Source: Salinilacustrithrix sp034522155 (GTDB lineage Bacteria; Actinomycetota; Acidimicrobiia; Acidimicrobiales; Salinilacustritrichaceae). From it: DNA of 64,000 nucleotides. Under the pieces are notes generated by a model that was given only the letters and a program-made list of their open reading frames with translations, had not been told where the DNA came from and did not search any database. The first letter of the stretch is position 1. Each line of letters begins with the position of its first letter. Position numbers and translations under genes: made by a program. This document shows positions 20,367 through 28,451 of the stretch, one piece after another. The stretch covers positions 62,001-126,000 of the forward strand of contig JAXHLP010000002.1 in assembly GCA_034522155.1 (NCBI GenBank), written 5' to 3'.

Positions 20367-21145
20367 GCCCTCCGCCCCGCGAACGCATCAGGATCCGGTT
20401 CGCCAAGTTCGGCCGGATCCGATTCACGTCACACCGGGATCTCGCCCGGGTCTGGGAGCGCAGCCTGCGCCGGACCCGGCTCCCGGTCTCCTACAGCGAG
20501 GGCTACTCGCCTCGACCGAGGCTGCGCTTCGGTCTGGCCCTCGCCACGGCGCACGAGTCGTGTGGCGAGTACCTCGACGTCGACCTGGTGCCAGGCACCG
20601 AACTCGACGTCGATGCGCTGGGGGAGCGGCTCGACCCCATGCTGCCCCCCGGCGTGCACGTGCAGGCCGTGGCTCCGGTCGCGCCCCGCACACCCAGTTT
20701 GCAGGAGGCGGTCAGCTCCTGTTCGTGGCTGGTCGAGGTCCCCGATCTCGACCGGGCGCGGGCCGATGTGCTCATCGAGCAGGTGCTGGCGGCCGAAGAA
20801 CTCCCGGTCACCCGGACACGAAAGGGCAAGGACGTCACCGACGACATCCGCCCGTCCGTGCGCTCCCTCCGCATCGCCGAAGCCGACGAGTGCCCGCCCG
20901 CTGCCGACGTGCAGCCGGCTGGCGTCATGCTCCGAGCCGAGTTGGCGACACAGCCCCGTGCGTGTCGCCCGGCCGAGCTGCTCCAGGCCGTCGGCGGTGG
21001 CTACGACGAGGGTCGGGTGCTCCGGCTCCACCAATGGACGACGGTCGGCGGCGATCGGCGCGAACCGCTCGAGGTGGCCCCCTGGGCCCCCGAGGGGACC
21101 TTCGCCCGGCCGACGACCGCGCACGCGACGGTGCGTGCGTCATGA
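20363..21145 (+). CDS. TIGR03936 / DUF2344 family protein
   Basis: A 260-residue protein with the family's opening segment RIRFAKFGRIRFTSHRDLAR and then SYSEGYSPRPRLRFGLALA. In many bacteria this domain is fused to the C-terminus of the TIGR03960 radical SAM protein; here the two are separate but coupled through an ATGA overlap. Its function is unknown; a role in RNA modification is often guessed from its placement before rne and rplU, and that remains inference. Confidence 0.9.
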   Translation: MSPPPRERIRIRFAKFGRIRFTSHRDLARVWERSLRRTRLPVSYSEGYSPRPRLRFGLALATAHESCGEYLDVDLVPGTELDVDALGERLDPMLPPGVHVQAVAPVAPRTPSLQEAVSSCSWLVEVPDLDRARADVLIEQVLAAEELPVTRTRKGKDVTDDIRPSVRSLRIAEADECPPAADVQPAGVMLRAELATQPRACRPAELLQAVGGGYDEGRVLRLHQWTTVGGDRREPLEVAPWAPEGTFARPTTAHATVRAS

Positions 21146-21253
21146 GAGAGTGCGCGCGAATGGGAGCGAGCGAAGGGCCACGACGCCCGTCGCTTCGGAG
21201 CTGCCATCGGCAGCGAGCGATCTGTTTGCGCGTGCTCAGAAGGGAACACCACG
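21146..21253 (+). other. Short leader before RNase E/G gene
   Basis: Holds a small perfect hairpin GCTGCC-atc-GGCAGC (21200-21214) and an AGAAGGGA ribosome site about 10 nt before ATG 21254. No promoter stands out. Confidence 0.4.
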
Positions 21254-23092
21254 ATGTCCGACACCCACCAAGGGTCGGCAAACTCCCGCGAGGACGGCTC
21301 GAACGCCGGCTCGCCCGACACCAACGCCACTGACCGACCCGGAGCCGACAGCGCCGACACCACCGCGAGCTCGGCGGCCGAGCCGACCGAGGGACGCGCC
21401 GGCGACCACGCGCGCCGCAAGCCCCAGATCGGCGACACCCGCGCCGCCCCCGAGCGGGATGCCGACAGCGGCCGCCCGCGGAACCGCACTCGCGGTCGTG
21501 GCCAGAAGTCGGACCAGAAGGACGATCAGGGCAAGAAGCCGGCCCCGAAGGGCGGAGGCCGGAAGGGACCCGACTCCAAGGGTCCGGACAACCGGGGCAC
21601 CGGCAAGTCGGGCGCCAAGCAGGACCCGGACGCCAACGACGGCGGCAAGAGCCGTTCCCGACGGCGCCGGCGCGGCAAACGGCGCAGCGGCGGCCCCACG
21701 CCGGTCGAGCACCGGATCGACATCGACGCGGTCGAACTCGACGAGGAGCAGCTCGAGGCCCGCCGAGGCAAGCACCGCAACGGCAAGCCCGTGGGGCGCT
21801 ACCTCATGGCGGTCCACAAGAGCCCGAAGGCGACCCAGATCGCCGTGCTCGAGGGCCGCAACCTGATCGAGCACTACGTCGCTCGACCGGCCGACGACAT
21901 CAGCCAGATCCACGGCAACATCTACCTGGCCAAGGTCGCCAACGTGCTCCCCGGCATGGAGGCCGCCTTCGTGGACATCGGCACGCCGAAGAACGCCGTG
22001 CTGTACCGCAGCGACGTCTCCTACGACCCCGACGACGTCGAGGGCGGCAAGCGCCCGAAGATCGAAGAGGTGCTCAAGGCCAAGCAGACCATCATCTGCC
22101 AGGTGACCAAGAACCCGATCGGCGTCAAGGGCGCCCGGTTGACCCAGGAGGTGAGCCTCCCCGGCCGCTTCGTGGTCCTCGTGCCCAACTCGAGCACGTA
22201 CGGGATCTCCAAGCGCCTGCCCGACGACGAGCGCAAGCGGCTCCGCAAGATCCTCGACTCGGCCAAGCCGAGCCAGCACGGCGTGATCGTGCGGACCGCC
22301 GCCGAAGGCGTGACCTCGGAGGAGATCGCCAACGACGTGAAGCGGCTCGTGGCCCTGTGGGACCAGATCGACGAGCTGGCCCAGAAGTCCCAGGCCCCCA
22401 CCTTGCTCTACCGCGAGCCCGACATGGCCGTCCGGGTCATCCGCGAGGAGTTCTCCAAGGACTACCGGTCCGTCGTCATCGACGACAAGGAGCTCTTCGA
22501 CGACGCGTACGACTACGTGTCCGGCATCACGCCCGCCCTGTCCGACCGGGTGCAGTACTACGACACCGCGAAGGAGAAGCTCCCGCTCTTCGAGCGCCAC
22601 CACGTCCACGAGCAGCTCCACCGGGCCCTCGACCGCAAGGTGTGGCTGCCCTCGGGCGGGTCGCTCATCATCGAGCACACCGAGGCGCTCACCGTCATCG
22701 ACGTGAACACCGGCAAGAACGTGGGCAAGAGCAACCTCGAGGACACGGTCTATGAGAACAACCTCGAGGCCGCCGAGGAGATCGCCCGCCAGCTCCGCCT
22801 CCGTGACATCGGCGGCATCATCGTCATCGACTTCATCGACATGGAGGTGAAGAAGAACCGGGAGGACGTCGCCCGCGTGCTGCGCGACGCGCTCGCCCGC
22901 GACAAGACCCGTACCCAGGTCTTCGACATCTCCGAGCTCGGCCTGGTCGAGATGACCCGCAAGCGCATCGGCGAGGGCCTGCTCGACGCGTTCACCGACA
23001 CCTGCGAGGTGTGCGAGGGTCGCGGCATGATCCTCGACCACGACCTCCTCGAGGAGCCGCTCCTCGCTCGCTTTGCAGCTCGTCGCTTCTGA
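21254..23092 (+). CDS. rne: Ribonuclease E/G
   Basis: A 612-residue protein. Residues 1-150 are a disordered, Arg/Lys/Gly/Asp-rich tail (QKSDQKDDQGKKPAPKGG and the basic run RRRRRGKRR), a common feature of actinobacterial enzymes. The catalytic core follows: an S1 domain (GNIYLAKVANVLPGMEAAFV), the RNase-H/5'-sensor part and the DNase-I-like part with metal-binding aspartates in LTVIDVNTGK and IIVIDFIDM. The zinc-link pair is CEVC. It cuts single-stranded RNA in rRNA and mRNA processing. It is unusual in that its last codons and terminator are duplicated just downstream. Confidence 0.93.
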   Translation: MSDTHQGSANSREDGSNAGSPDTNATDRPGADSADTTASSAAEPTEGRAGDHARRKPQIGDTRAAPERDADSGRPRNRTRGRGQKSDQKDDQGKKPAPKGGGRKGPDSKGPDNRGTGKSGAKQDPDANDGGKSRSRRRRRGKRRSGGPTPVEHRIDIDAVELDEEQLEARRGKHRNGKPVGRYLMAVHKSPKATQIAVLEGRNLIEHYVARPADDISQIHGNIYLAKVANVLPGMEAAFVDIGTPKNAVLYRSDVSYDPDDVEGGKRPKIEEVLKAKQTIICQVTKNPIGVKGARLTQEVSLPGRFVVLVPNSSTYGISKRLPDDERKRLRKILDSAKPSQHGVIVRTAAEGVTSEEIANDVKRLVALWDQIDELAQKSQAPTLLYREPDMAVRVIREEFSKDYRSVVIDDKELFDDAYDYVSGITPALSDRVQYYDTAKEKLPLFERHHVHEQLHRALDRKVWLPSGGSLIIEHTEALTVIDVNTGKNVGKSNLEDTVYENNLEAAEEIARQLRLRDIGGIIVIDFIDMEVKKNREDVARVLRDALARDKTRTQVFDISELGLVEMTRKRIGEGLLDAFTDTCEVCEGRGMILDHDLLEEPLLARFAARRF

Positions 23093-23194
23093 AGTTCCTC
23101 GCCAGGGGCTCGGAACTTCCCGGTGCATGGCTGGTGCCGCGTTGCGAGCTCGTCGCTTCTGAAGTTCCTCGCCAGGGGCTCGGAACTTCCCGGT
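23077..23194. repeat. 48-bp direct repeat carrying the 3' end and hairpin of the RNase gene (70-bp period)
   Basis: Positions 23077-23124 and 23147-23194 are identical over 48 bp. Each copy holds the last codons, the TGA and a perfect hairpin GAAGTTCC / GGAACTTC with a 13-nt loop (23091-23119 and 23161-23189). They look like two copies of a T-tract-free terminator. The second copy ends where the rplU -35 begins. Confidence 0.9.
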
Positions 23195-23223
23195 TGGAGT
23201 CGGCGTGCCCCCCGCCGTAAGCT
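23194..23223 (+). promoter_or_regulatory. Promoter of rplU-rpmA
   Basis: TTGGAG (23194-23199) and TAAGCT (23218-23223) are 18 nt apart, and TAAGCT ends 10 nt before the rplU ATG. This is one of the better two-part promoters in the window. Confidence 0.5.
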
Positions 23224-23233
23224 GTCGAACTCT

Positions 23234-23542
23234 ATGTACGCAGTCATCGCCACCGGCGGGAAGCAGCATCGGGTCGCCGAGGGCGACGTCCTCGAGGTCG
23301 AGCGCCTCGCGGGCGACGACGGCGACGACGTCGAGCTGCGACCCGTGCTCCTCGTCGACGGCGAGAACGTCCTCGCCACCCCCGGCGACCTCGGCGGGGC
23401 CTCGGTGTCCGCCCGCATCGTCGGCGAGACCAAGGGCGCCAAGATCAACGGCTTCACCTACAAGAACAAGTCGAACATCCGTCGCCGGTGGGGTCACCGC
23501 CAGAACTACACCCGCATCGAGATCACCGGCATCAGCCGCTGA
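23234..23542 (+). CDS. rplU: 50S ribosomal protein L21 (bL21)
   Basis: A 102-residue protein of normal length. It opens MYAVIATGGKQHRVAEGDVL, the L21 signature, and ends with the conserved basic segment KSNIRRRWGHRQNYTRIEI that contacts 23S rRNA. ATG 23234 is chosen over the open frame upstream, which covers the duplicated RNase 3' end. It is followed after 18 nt by rpmA, the usual partner. Confidence 0.96.
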   Translation: MYAVIATGGKQHRVAEGDVLEVERLAGDDGDDVELRPVLLVDGENVLATPGDLGGASVSARIVGETKGAKINGFTYKNKSNIRRRWGHRQNYTRIEITGISR

Positions 23543-23560
23543 ACCCGGGAGTCACACGCC

Positions 23561-23815
23561 ATGTCGAAGACCAAGGGTGGCGGTTCCACCAGGAACGGCC
23601 GCGATTCCGAATCCAAGCGCCTCGGCGTCAAGGAGTTCGACGGTGAGCTCGTCACCGCCGGCTCGATCCTCGTGCGCCAGCGGGGCACCCGGTTCCACCC
23701 GGGGCTCAACGTGGGCAAGGGCGGCGACGACACGCTCTTCGCCAAGGCCGACGGCGAGGTGCGCTTCGGCTCCCGCAACGGCCGCAAGCTGGTCAACGTC
23801 GTTCCCCAGTCCTGA
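23561..23815 (+). CDS. rpmA: 50S ribosomal protein L27 (bL27)
   Basis: An 84-residue protein. The N-terminus MSKTKGGGSTRNGRDSESK reaches the peptidyl-transferase centre in this family; the more common form is MAHKKGxGS, so the first residues differ slightly. The segment RGTRFHPGLNVGKGGDDTLF is conserved. A GGGAG ribosome site precedes the ATG. The usual next gene, obg, is here separated by two minus-strand genes. Confidence 0.96.
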   Translation: MSKTKGGGSTRNGRDSESKRLGVKEFDGELVTAGSILVRQRGTRFHPGLNVGKGGDDTLFAKADGEVRFGSRNGRKLVNVVPQS

Positions 23816-23818
23816 CGG

Positions 23819-23866
23819 ACTTCGTCACGACGAAGTTGTTCGGCAGTGCCTCACGACTTGCCTGAC
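23819..23866. terminator. Double hairpin after rpmA
   Basis: A perfect 8-bp inverted repeat ACTTCGTC-ac-GACGAAGT (23819-23836) is followed by AAGTTGT...ACGACTT (23833-23859), a member of the dispersed hairpin family described in the findings. It probably stops transcription from both sides. Confidence 0.5.
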
Positions 23867-24021
23867 GAGGCCGGGGTATGCTCCGCATTCGTCTCGGGCA
23901 GACGGAGTTCAGGGGGCCTCGGCGGCGCCGTGGCCCGGTTCGAGGTCGCTGAGGTCTGACAGGCGATGGTCATCGGCGGGTCGAGCTGCGCCATGATCTC
24001 GTCGAAGGACGCGTCGGTCAT
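23851..24021 (-). pseudogene. Possible remnant of a flavin-reductase-like gene (56-codon ORF)
   Basis: The minus-strand ATG at 24021 overlaps the stop of the ribD-like gene as ATGA. The first residues, MTDASFDEIMAQLDPPMTI, resemble the opening of flavin reductase-domain proteins. After that the sequence is low-information (CQTSATSNRATAPPRPP) and stops at 23851. In another frame the same DNA reads DHRLSDLSDLEPGHGAAEAP and stops near 23909, which looks like a possible original C-terminus. An internal deletion that joined the two ends of a longer gene would explain both. No firm assignment. Confidence 0.35.
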
Positions 24022-24755
24022 GACAGCTCGTAGCGGAGGAAGAGCTGGTCGTCGGCCTCGAGGACATGGGCCAACCGAGCCCGTCGAGGGGTGGTGGCGG
24101 CCGGCAGCACCGCGAGCGGCAGTGGGTCACCCCCGATGACCGGCGCGAGGGTGATGCACAGCTCGTCGACGGTCCCCGCGGTGAGCAGCGCGCCGAGCAG
24201 CGCCGGGCCGCCCTCGCACAGCACCACCTCGACACCCTGGGCCCGGAGCTGGGCCAGGGCGAGATCGGGTTCGACCTGCTCGCCGCCGGCGAGCACGGTT
24301 TCGACTCCATCGGCGAGGCCGGCCCGCCGGTCGGTCGGTGAGGCGGTGCAGGTGACGACCATGCCCGGATTGTCCGGGTCGCCGGTGAGCGCCCGGGACG
24401 CATCGTCGAGCTCGAGCGAGCGGCTCACCAGGGCGAGTCGCGGGAGTGGCGGACGGCCCTGGCGCTGGCGATGGTCGCGCCGGCGCTCGTCGAGCCGGAC
24501 CGGGCCGTAGCGCTCGCGCCGGGCGGTCTCGGCGCCGACGAGGACGATGTCAGCCACGGACCGCAGGTCGAGGAACAGCTGGCGGTCGGTCGGGCTCGAC
24601 AGTTCGCCCACTCGGCCGCCGACCGCCGTGCTGCCGTCGATGCCGGCGACCATGTTGGCCAGCACCCAGGGCCGGTCGGGCCGGGGCGGACGCTCGACGT
24701 CGAGATACGGCGTGAGTGCGTCGTCGAGCGCGTCCCCCGGTATCAGGCGGTGCAT
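24018..24755 (-). CDS. RibD C-terminal-domain reductase (pyrimidine reductase family)
   Basis: A 245-residue protein of the RibD_C / DHFR-like fold. WVLANMVAGIDGSTAVGGRVG opens the fold, DIVLVGAETARRERYGPV follows, and VVLCEGGPALLGALLTAGTVDELC is the NADPH-binding segment of riboflavin-pathway reductases. There is no deaminase domain, so it may be a stand-alone reductase in riboflavin or a related pathway. The start ATG at 24755 overlaps the stop of the dgt gene upstream; the frame extends farther but that part overlaps dgt. It is probably translated with dgt. Confidence 0.85.
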   Translation of the reverse strand: MHRLIPGDALDDALTPYLDVERPPRPDRPWVLANMVAGIDGSTAVGGRVGELSSPTDRQLFLDLRSVADIVLVGAETARRERYGPVRLDERRRDHRQRQGRPPLPRLALVSRSLELDDASRALTGDPDNPGMVVTCTASPTDRRAGLADGVETVLAGGEQVEPDLALAQLRAQGVEVVLCEGGPALLGALLTAGTVDELCITLAPVIGGDPLPLAVLPAATTPRRARLAHVLEADDQLFLRYELS

Positions 24756-25888
24756 CACACCGACGTGGCCAGAGGCAGGTCGGCCTCGGACCACCCGAGG
24801 TGCTCCATGGCTTGCTCGTGGGCGAAGCGGTCGGTCATGCCCCCGACGAAAGCCACGGCCTCGCGCTGGGGATCGAGCTCGTCGGTGAGCGTCCGTCCCG
24901 CCTTCACGAGCCGTTTCGGGTCGGCCACGTACCACTCGACGAGCTCGCCGAGCAGGCGATCGACGATGCGGGCCTGGGCCACCGAGGCCGGCCGGAGATA
25001 GATCTCCTCGTAGTTGAACCGGCGGAACGCGCCCAGCGCGTCGGTCGTGGCCGGATCCATCCCGACGATGCCGGTGTCCATGGTGGTGGTGACCACCGCT
25101 TCGATGAACACGTGGAGCTGCTCACGGCGCGTTCGACCACAGCGCGCCGCGACCTCGGCCGGGAGGTGGTCGGCGGAGACCACCCGGGCGAGCACGGCGT
25201 CCTCGAAGTCGTGGCAGAGGTAGGCGATTCGGTCGGCCCAGCTGACCACCTCGCCCTCCGGTGTCGACGGCGCGGGGCGGGACCACGAGTGGTTGCGGAT
25301 GCCGTCGAGCGTCTCGGTACACAGGTTCAGCGGGGCGAGCACGACGTCGGCACCCCAGGTGGCGTGGTCGTAGCCGCCGTCGACGTACGGGGCCAGGGCG
25401 TCCTCGGAGGCATGCCCGAACGGGCCGTGGCCGCAGTCGTGGCCGAGGGCCATGGCCTCGACGAGCGCGACGTTGAGCCGGCACGCACGGGCGATCGAGG
25501 TGGCCACCTGGGCGACCTCGATGGCGTGGGTGAGGCGGGTGCGCTGGTGGTCGTCGGGGCGCACGAAGACCTGGGTCTTGCCGGCCAGGCGCCGAAACGC
25601 CGTCCCGTGCACGATGCGGTCGCGATCGCGCTCGAAACAGGTCCGCCACCGGTCCGGTTCCTCCGCCACGGCCCGATTGCCGGCGTCCCGGGCCCGCGTC
25701 GCCCCGGCCACCATGCGCTCGTCGTCGTGGCCTTCGCGGTCGACCCGGTCGGCGATGCCTTCGGGTGCGAGCGTGACGTGGCTGTCGGCGTGGGCACGAC
25801 GTACTCCGGCTTCGTCGTGTCCGGTCATGGTCGCCGCCCACTGCCGACCACGTTCGGTCAGCTCGATGTCGTCGTCGACGGATGCCAC
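24755..25888 (-). CDS. dgt: Deoxyguanosinetriphosphate triphosphohydrolase-like HD protein
   Basis: A 377-residue HD-domain enzyme that splits dNTPs to deoxynucleoside and triphosphate. The metal-binding HD signature is clear: TRLTHAIEVAQVATSIAR and ALGHDCGHGPFGHASE. The inserts DGIRNHSW and VVSWADRIAYLCHDFED are typical of bacterial type-2 Dgt. GTG 25888 is preferred to farther upstream starts because a TAGTGT hexamer stands 7 nt before it and the longer form would overlap the obg promoter. It faces divergently from obg. Confidence 0.88.
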   Translation of the reverse strand: MASVDDDIELTERGRQWAATMTGHDEAGVRRAHADSHVTLAPEGIADRVDREGHDDERMVAGATRARDAGNRAVAEEPDRWRTCFERDRDRIVHGTAFRRLAGKTQVFVRPDDHQRTRLTHAIEVAQVATSIARACRLNVALVEAMALGHDCGHGPFGHASEDALAPYVDGGYDHATWGADVVLAPLNLCTETLDGIRNHSWSRPAPSTPEGEVVSWADRIAYLCHDFEDAVLARVVSADHLPAEVAARCGRTRREQLHVFIEAVVTTTMDTGIVGMDPATTDALGAFRRFNYEEIYLRPASVAQARIVDRLLGELVEWYVADPKRLVKAGRTLTDELDPQREAVAFVGGMTDRFAHEQAMEHLGWSEADLPLATSV

Positions 25889-25895
25889 GTCCCCG

Positions 25896-25901
25896 ACACT
25901 A
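25896..25901 (-). promoter_or_regulatory. -10 element for dgt
   Basis: TAGTGT on the minus strand lies 7 nt before GTG 25888. Together with the obg hexamer it marks a divergent promoter pair in a 92-nt gap. Confidence 0.4.
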
Positions 25902-25966
25902 CGGCGAACAGATGACACTCCCGTCCCTGGGCCTGATGGCATGCCGCCGGGCGAGCCCATCGGTCC

Positions 25967-25972
25967 TACCCT
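25967..25972 (+). promoter_or_regulatory. -10 element for obg-proB
   Basis: TACCCT lies 8 nt before GTG 25981, consistent with leaderless expression. Confidence 0.4.
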
Positions 25973-25980
25973 TCTCACCC

Positions 25981-27222
25981 GTGAGCCAGTTCGTCGACGA
26001 GTGCAACCTGCACGTCAAGGGTGGCGACGGCGGGGCCGGATCGGTCTCGTTCCGGCGCGAGGCACACGTCGCCCGTGGTGGGCCCGACGGCGGCGACGGC
26101 GGCGACGGTGGCGACGTGTGGCTGGTTGTCGACAACAACGTCGCTTCGCTCATCTCCTTCCGAGACCACCCGTTCCGTCGGGGCGAGGACGGCACCCACG
26201 GAGCCGGCAAGAAGCGGCACGGCCGCGCGGGCGAGGACCAGATCGTGCCGGTGCCCGAGGGGACCGTCATCGAGGACCGCGACGGCACGCTCCTGGCCGA
26301 CATGGTCAACGTGGGCGACCGGTTCCTCGTGGCCGAGGGCGGCAAGGGTGGGCGCGGCAACGCCAAGTTCCTGTCCAACAAGCGCCGGGCCCCCGCCTTC
26401 GCTGAGCAGGGCGAGGTCGGCGAGGAGCGCTGGCTGCACATGGAGCTCAAGCTCCTCGCCGACGTGGCACTCGTCGGATTCCCCAGCGTGGGCAAGTCGA
26501 CGCTGATCTCGGTGATCTCCGCCGCCAAGCCCAAGATCGCCGACTACCCGTTCACCACGCTCGAGCCCAACCTCGGCGTGGTGCGCATGGACGACGACGT
26601 CGAATTCGTCGTCGCCGACCTGCCCGGCCTGATCGAGGGCGCCAGCGAGGGGCGGGGTCTCGGCGACCGCTTCCTCCGCCACGTCGAGCGCGCTCGCGTG
26701 CTGGTGGTGATGGTCGACCTCGCGCCCACGGCGATGCACCCTCCGGCCGAGCAGGAGCGCCTGCTGCTCGAGGAGCTCGACGACTACGAACCCGAGCTCC
26801 TCGAACGACCGCGGCTCGTCGTCGGCTCGCGGGCCGATCTCGACGACGGTACGTGGGACTTCGACGGCGACCGGGTCGCTGCTGTCACCGGCGCAGGTGT
26901 CGACCAGCTCGTCGGCCGCATGGTCCAGGCGGTCACCGACGCCCGCGTCGTCCAACCCGAGCGCGAGGCCTACGTGGTGCATCGCCTCGAGGGCGAGGGG
27001 TTCACCGTCGAACGCGACGAGGCCGGCGACTGGGTGGTGGAAGGCCGGCAGGCCGTACGGGCGGTGGCGTTCTCCGACCTCACCGACCCCGACGCGCTCG
27101 AGGAGGCCCACCGACGCCTCAAGAGCCTCGGCGTGGACAAGGCCCTCGTCCGTGCCGGCGTGCGACCCGGCGAAACCGTGCACATCGGCGGCCTCGCGTT
27201 CGACTACGAAGACGGCCCATGA
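25981..27222 (+). CDS. obg: GTPase Obg (CgtA)
   Basis: A 413-residue ribosome-assembly GTPase. The glycine-rich Obg fold (GGDGGAGSVSFRREAHVARG) is followed by the G domain from about residue 158 with G1 GFPSVGKST, G2/G3 YPFTTLEPNLG and DLPGLIEGAS. A C-terminal OCT domain follows. The fourth motif is atypical (GSRADLDD rather than NKxD). Length is normal. GTG 25981 starts exactly at homology. Its stop overlaps the proB start (ATGA). Confidence 0.94.
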   Translation: MSQFVDECNLHVKGGDGGAGSVSFRREAHVARGGPDGGDGGDGGDVWLVVDNNVASLISFRDHPFRRGEDGTHGAGKKRHGRAGEDQIVPVPEGTVIEDRDGTLLADMVNVGDRFLVAEGGKGGRGNAKFLSNKRRAPAFAEQGEVGEERWLHMELKLLADVALVGFPSVGKSTLISVISAAKPKIADYPFTTLEPNLGVVRMDDDVEFVVADLPGLIEGASEGRGLGDRFLRHVERARVLVVMVDLAPTAMHPPAEQERLLLEELDDYEPELLERPRLVVGSRADLDDGTWDFDGDRVAAVTGAGVDQLVGRMVQAVTDARVVQPEREAYVVHRLEGEGFTVERDEAGDWVVEGRQAVRAVAFSDLTDPDALEEAHRRLKSLGVDKALVRAGVRPGETVHIGGLAFDYEDGP

Positions 27223-28307
27223 TCGTCGTCGCCAAGATCGGGACCTCGTCGATCACCGACGACCATGGCTGGATCGACGAACCCGCGATCGCCAAGTTCT
27301 GCCAGGACGTCGCTGCGGTCCGCGCCGCGGGGCACCAGGTCGTGATCGTGACCTCGGGTGCGATCGCCGCCGGACTGCCCGCGCTCGACTTCGACCACCG
27401 TCCCCGCGATGCGGTCACCCTCCAGGCGGTGTCGGCGGTCGGGCAGAGCCGGCTGATGTCGGTCTACGACCGAGAGCTGGCCCGCCACGATCTCATCGGC
27501 GGGCAGGTGCTGCTCGCCCCCCTCGACTTCATCATCCGCGAGCAGTACCTCCACGCCCGTGGAACGCTCTCGCGCCTGCTCGAGCTCGGCGTGGTGCCGG
27601 TGGTCAACGAGAACGACGCCATCGCCGACGACGAGATCCGATTCGGCGACAACGATCGGCTCGCCGCGCTGGTCGCCCACCTCGTGGCAGCCGACCTGCT
27701 CGTCCTGCTCACCGACATGCCGGGCCTGTTGTCCGCCGACCCCCGCTTCGACGAGAACGCGTCGCTCATCGAGGAGATCATCGAGGTCGACCAGTCCCTC
27801 GAGTCCTTGGCCGGCGGCGCCGGTTCGGCGCGGGGGAGCGGCGGCATGGCCTCCAAGCTCGCGGCCGCCAAGATCGCGGCGTGGTCCGGGGTCCGGGCCA
27901 TCATCGGTGCGGCCCACCGCGACGGGATCCTCGTCGATGCCGTCGCCGGCACTGCCGGCGTCGGGACCGTCATCCGCCCCCGAGTCGACCGGCTGCCTGC
28001 ACGCAAGCTGTGGATCGCCTTCGCCGTCGGCTCGTCGGGCACGATCGTCGTCGACGAGGGCGCCAAGCGGGCACTGATCGAGCGGGGCGTCTCGCTCCTC
28101 CCGCCCGGCGTTGTCAGCGTCCAGGGTCGCTTCGACACCATGGCCGCGGTGGAGATCGCCGGGCCCGACGGTGCCGTTTTCGCCAAGGGCCTCAGCCGAT
28201 TCGATGCCACCACGCTGGCTGCGATCGCCGGCAAGCGCACCGACGCCCTCCCCGAGGGTGCCCCCCACGAGGTCGTCCACCGCGACGACCTGGTGGTCTT
28301 GCCGTAA
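27219..28307 (+). CDS. proB: Glutamate 5-kinase
   Basis: A 362-residue enzyme for the first step of proline synthesis, phosphorylating glutamate. The amino-acid-kinase domain shows VAKIGTSSITDDHG, VTSGAIAAGLPAL, VVNENDAIADDEIRFGDND and GSGGMASKLAAAKIA. A C-terminal PUA domain follows from about residue 275. The start overlaps the obg stop. The partner proA lies 2.9 kb downstream and is separated by the pspA-murJ pair. Confidence 0.95.
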   Translation: MIVVAKIGTSSITDDHGWIDEPAIAKFCQDVAAVRAAGHQVVIVTSGAIAAGLPALDFDHRPRDAVTLQAVSAVGQSRLMSVYDRELARHDLIGGQVLLAPLDFIIREQYLHARGTLSRLLELGVVPVVNENDAIADDEIRFGDNDRLAALVAHLVAADLLVLLTDMPGLLSADPRFDENASLIEEIIEVDQSLESLAGGAGSARGSGGMASKLAAAKIAAWSGVRAIIGAAHRDGILVDAVAGTAGVGTVIRPRVDRLPARKLWIAFAVGSSGTIVVDEGAKRALIERGVSLLPPGVVSVQGRFDTMAAVEIAGPDGAVFAKGLSRFDATTLAAIAGKRTDALPEGAPHEVVHRDDLVVLP

Positions 28308-28314
28308 TACTGGA

Positions 28315-28443
28315 GTGTGCTCGCTCGTTCCTCGCGGCGCGCACTCCCACGTACGACGGAGTTTCCCACGTCAGTGGGGTGACGGCTCGCTGGCGCTCGC
28401 CTCCATCACCGTGCCCGGGTGTGCTCGCTCGTTCCTCGCGGCG
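28315..28443. repeat. 25-bp direct repeat between proB and the PspA-like gene
   Basis: GTGTGCTCGCTCGTTCCTCG plus GCGGCG-type continuation occurs at 28315-28339 and 28419-28443, 104 bp apart. Between them is GCTCGCTGGCGCTCGC (28385-28400), which also occurs near 18241 and 56778. The region lies between two convergent genes and probably contains their terminators. Confidence 0.8.
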
Positions 28444-28451
28444 AGCGCCGG

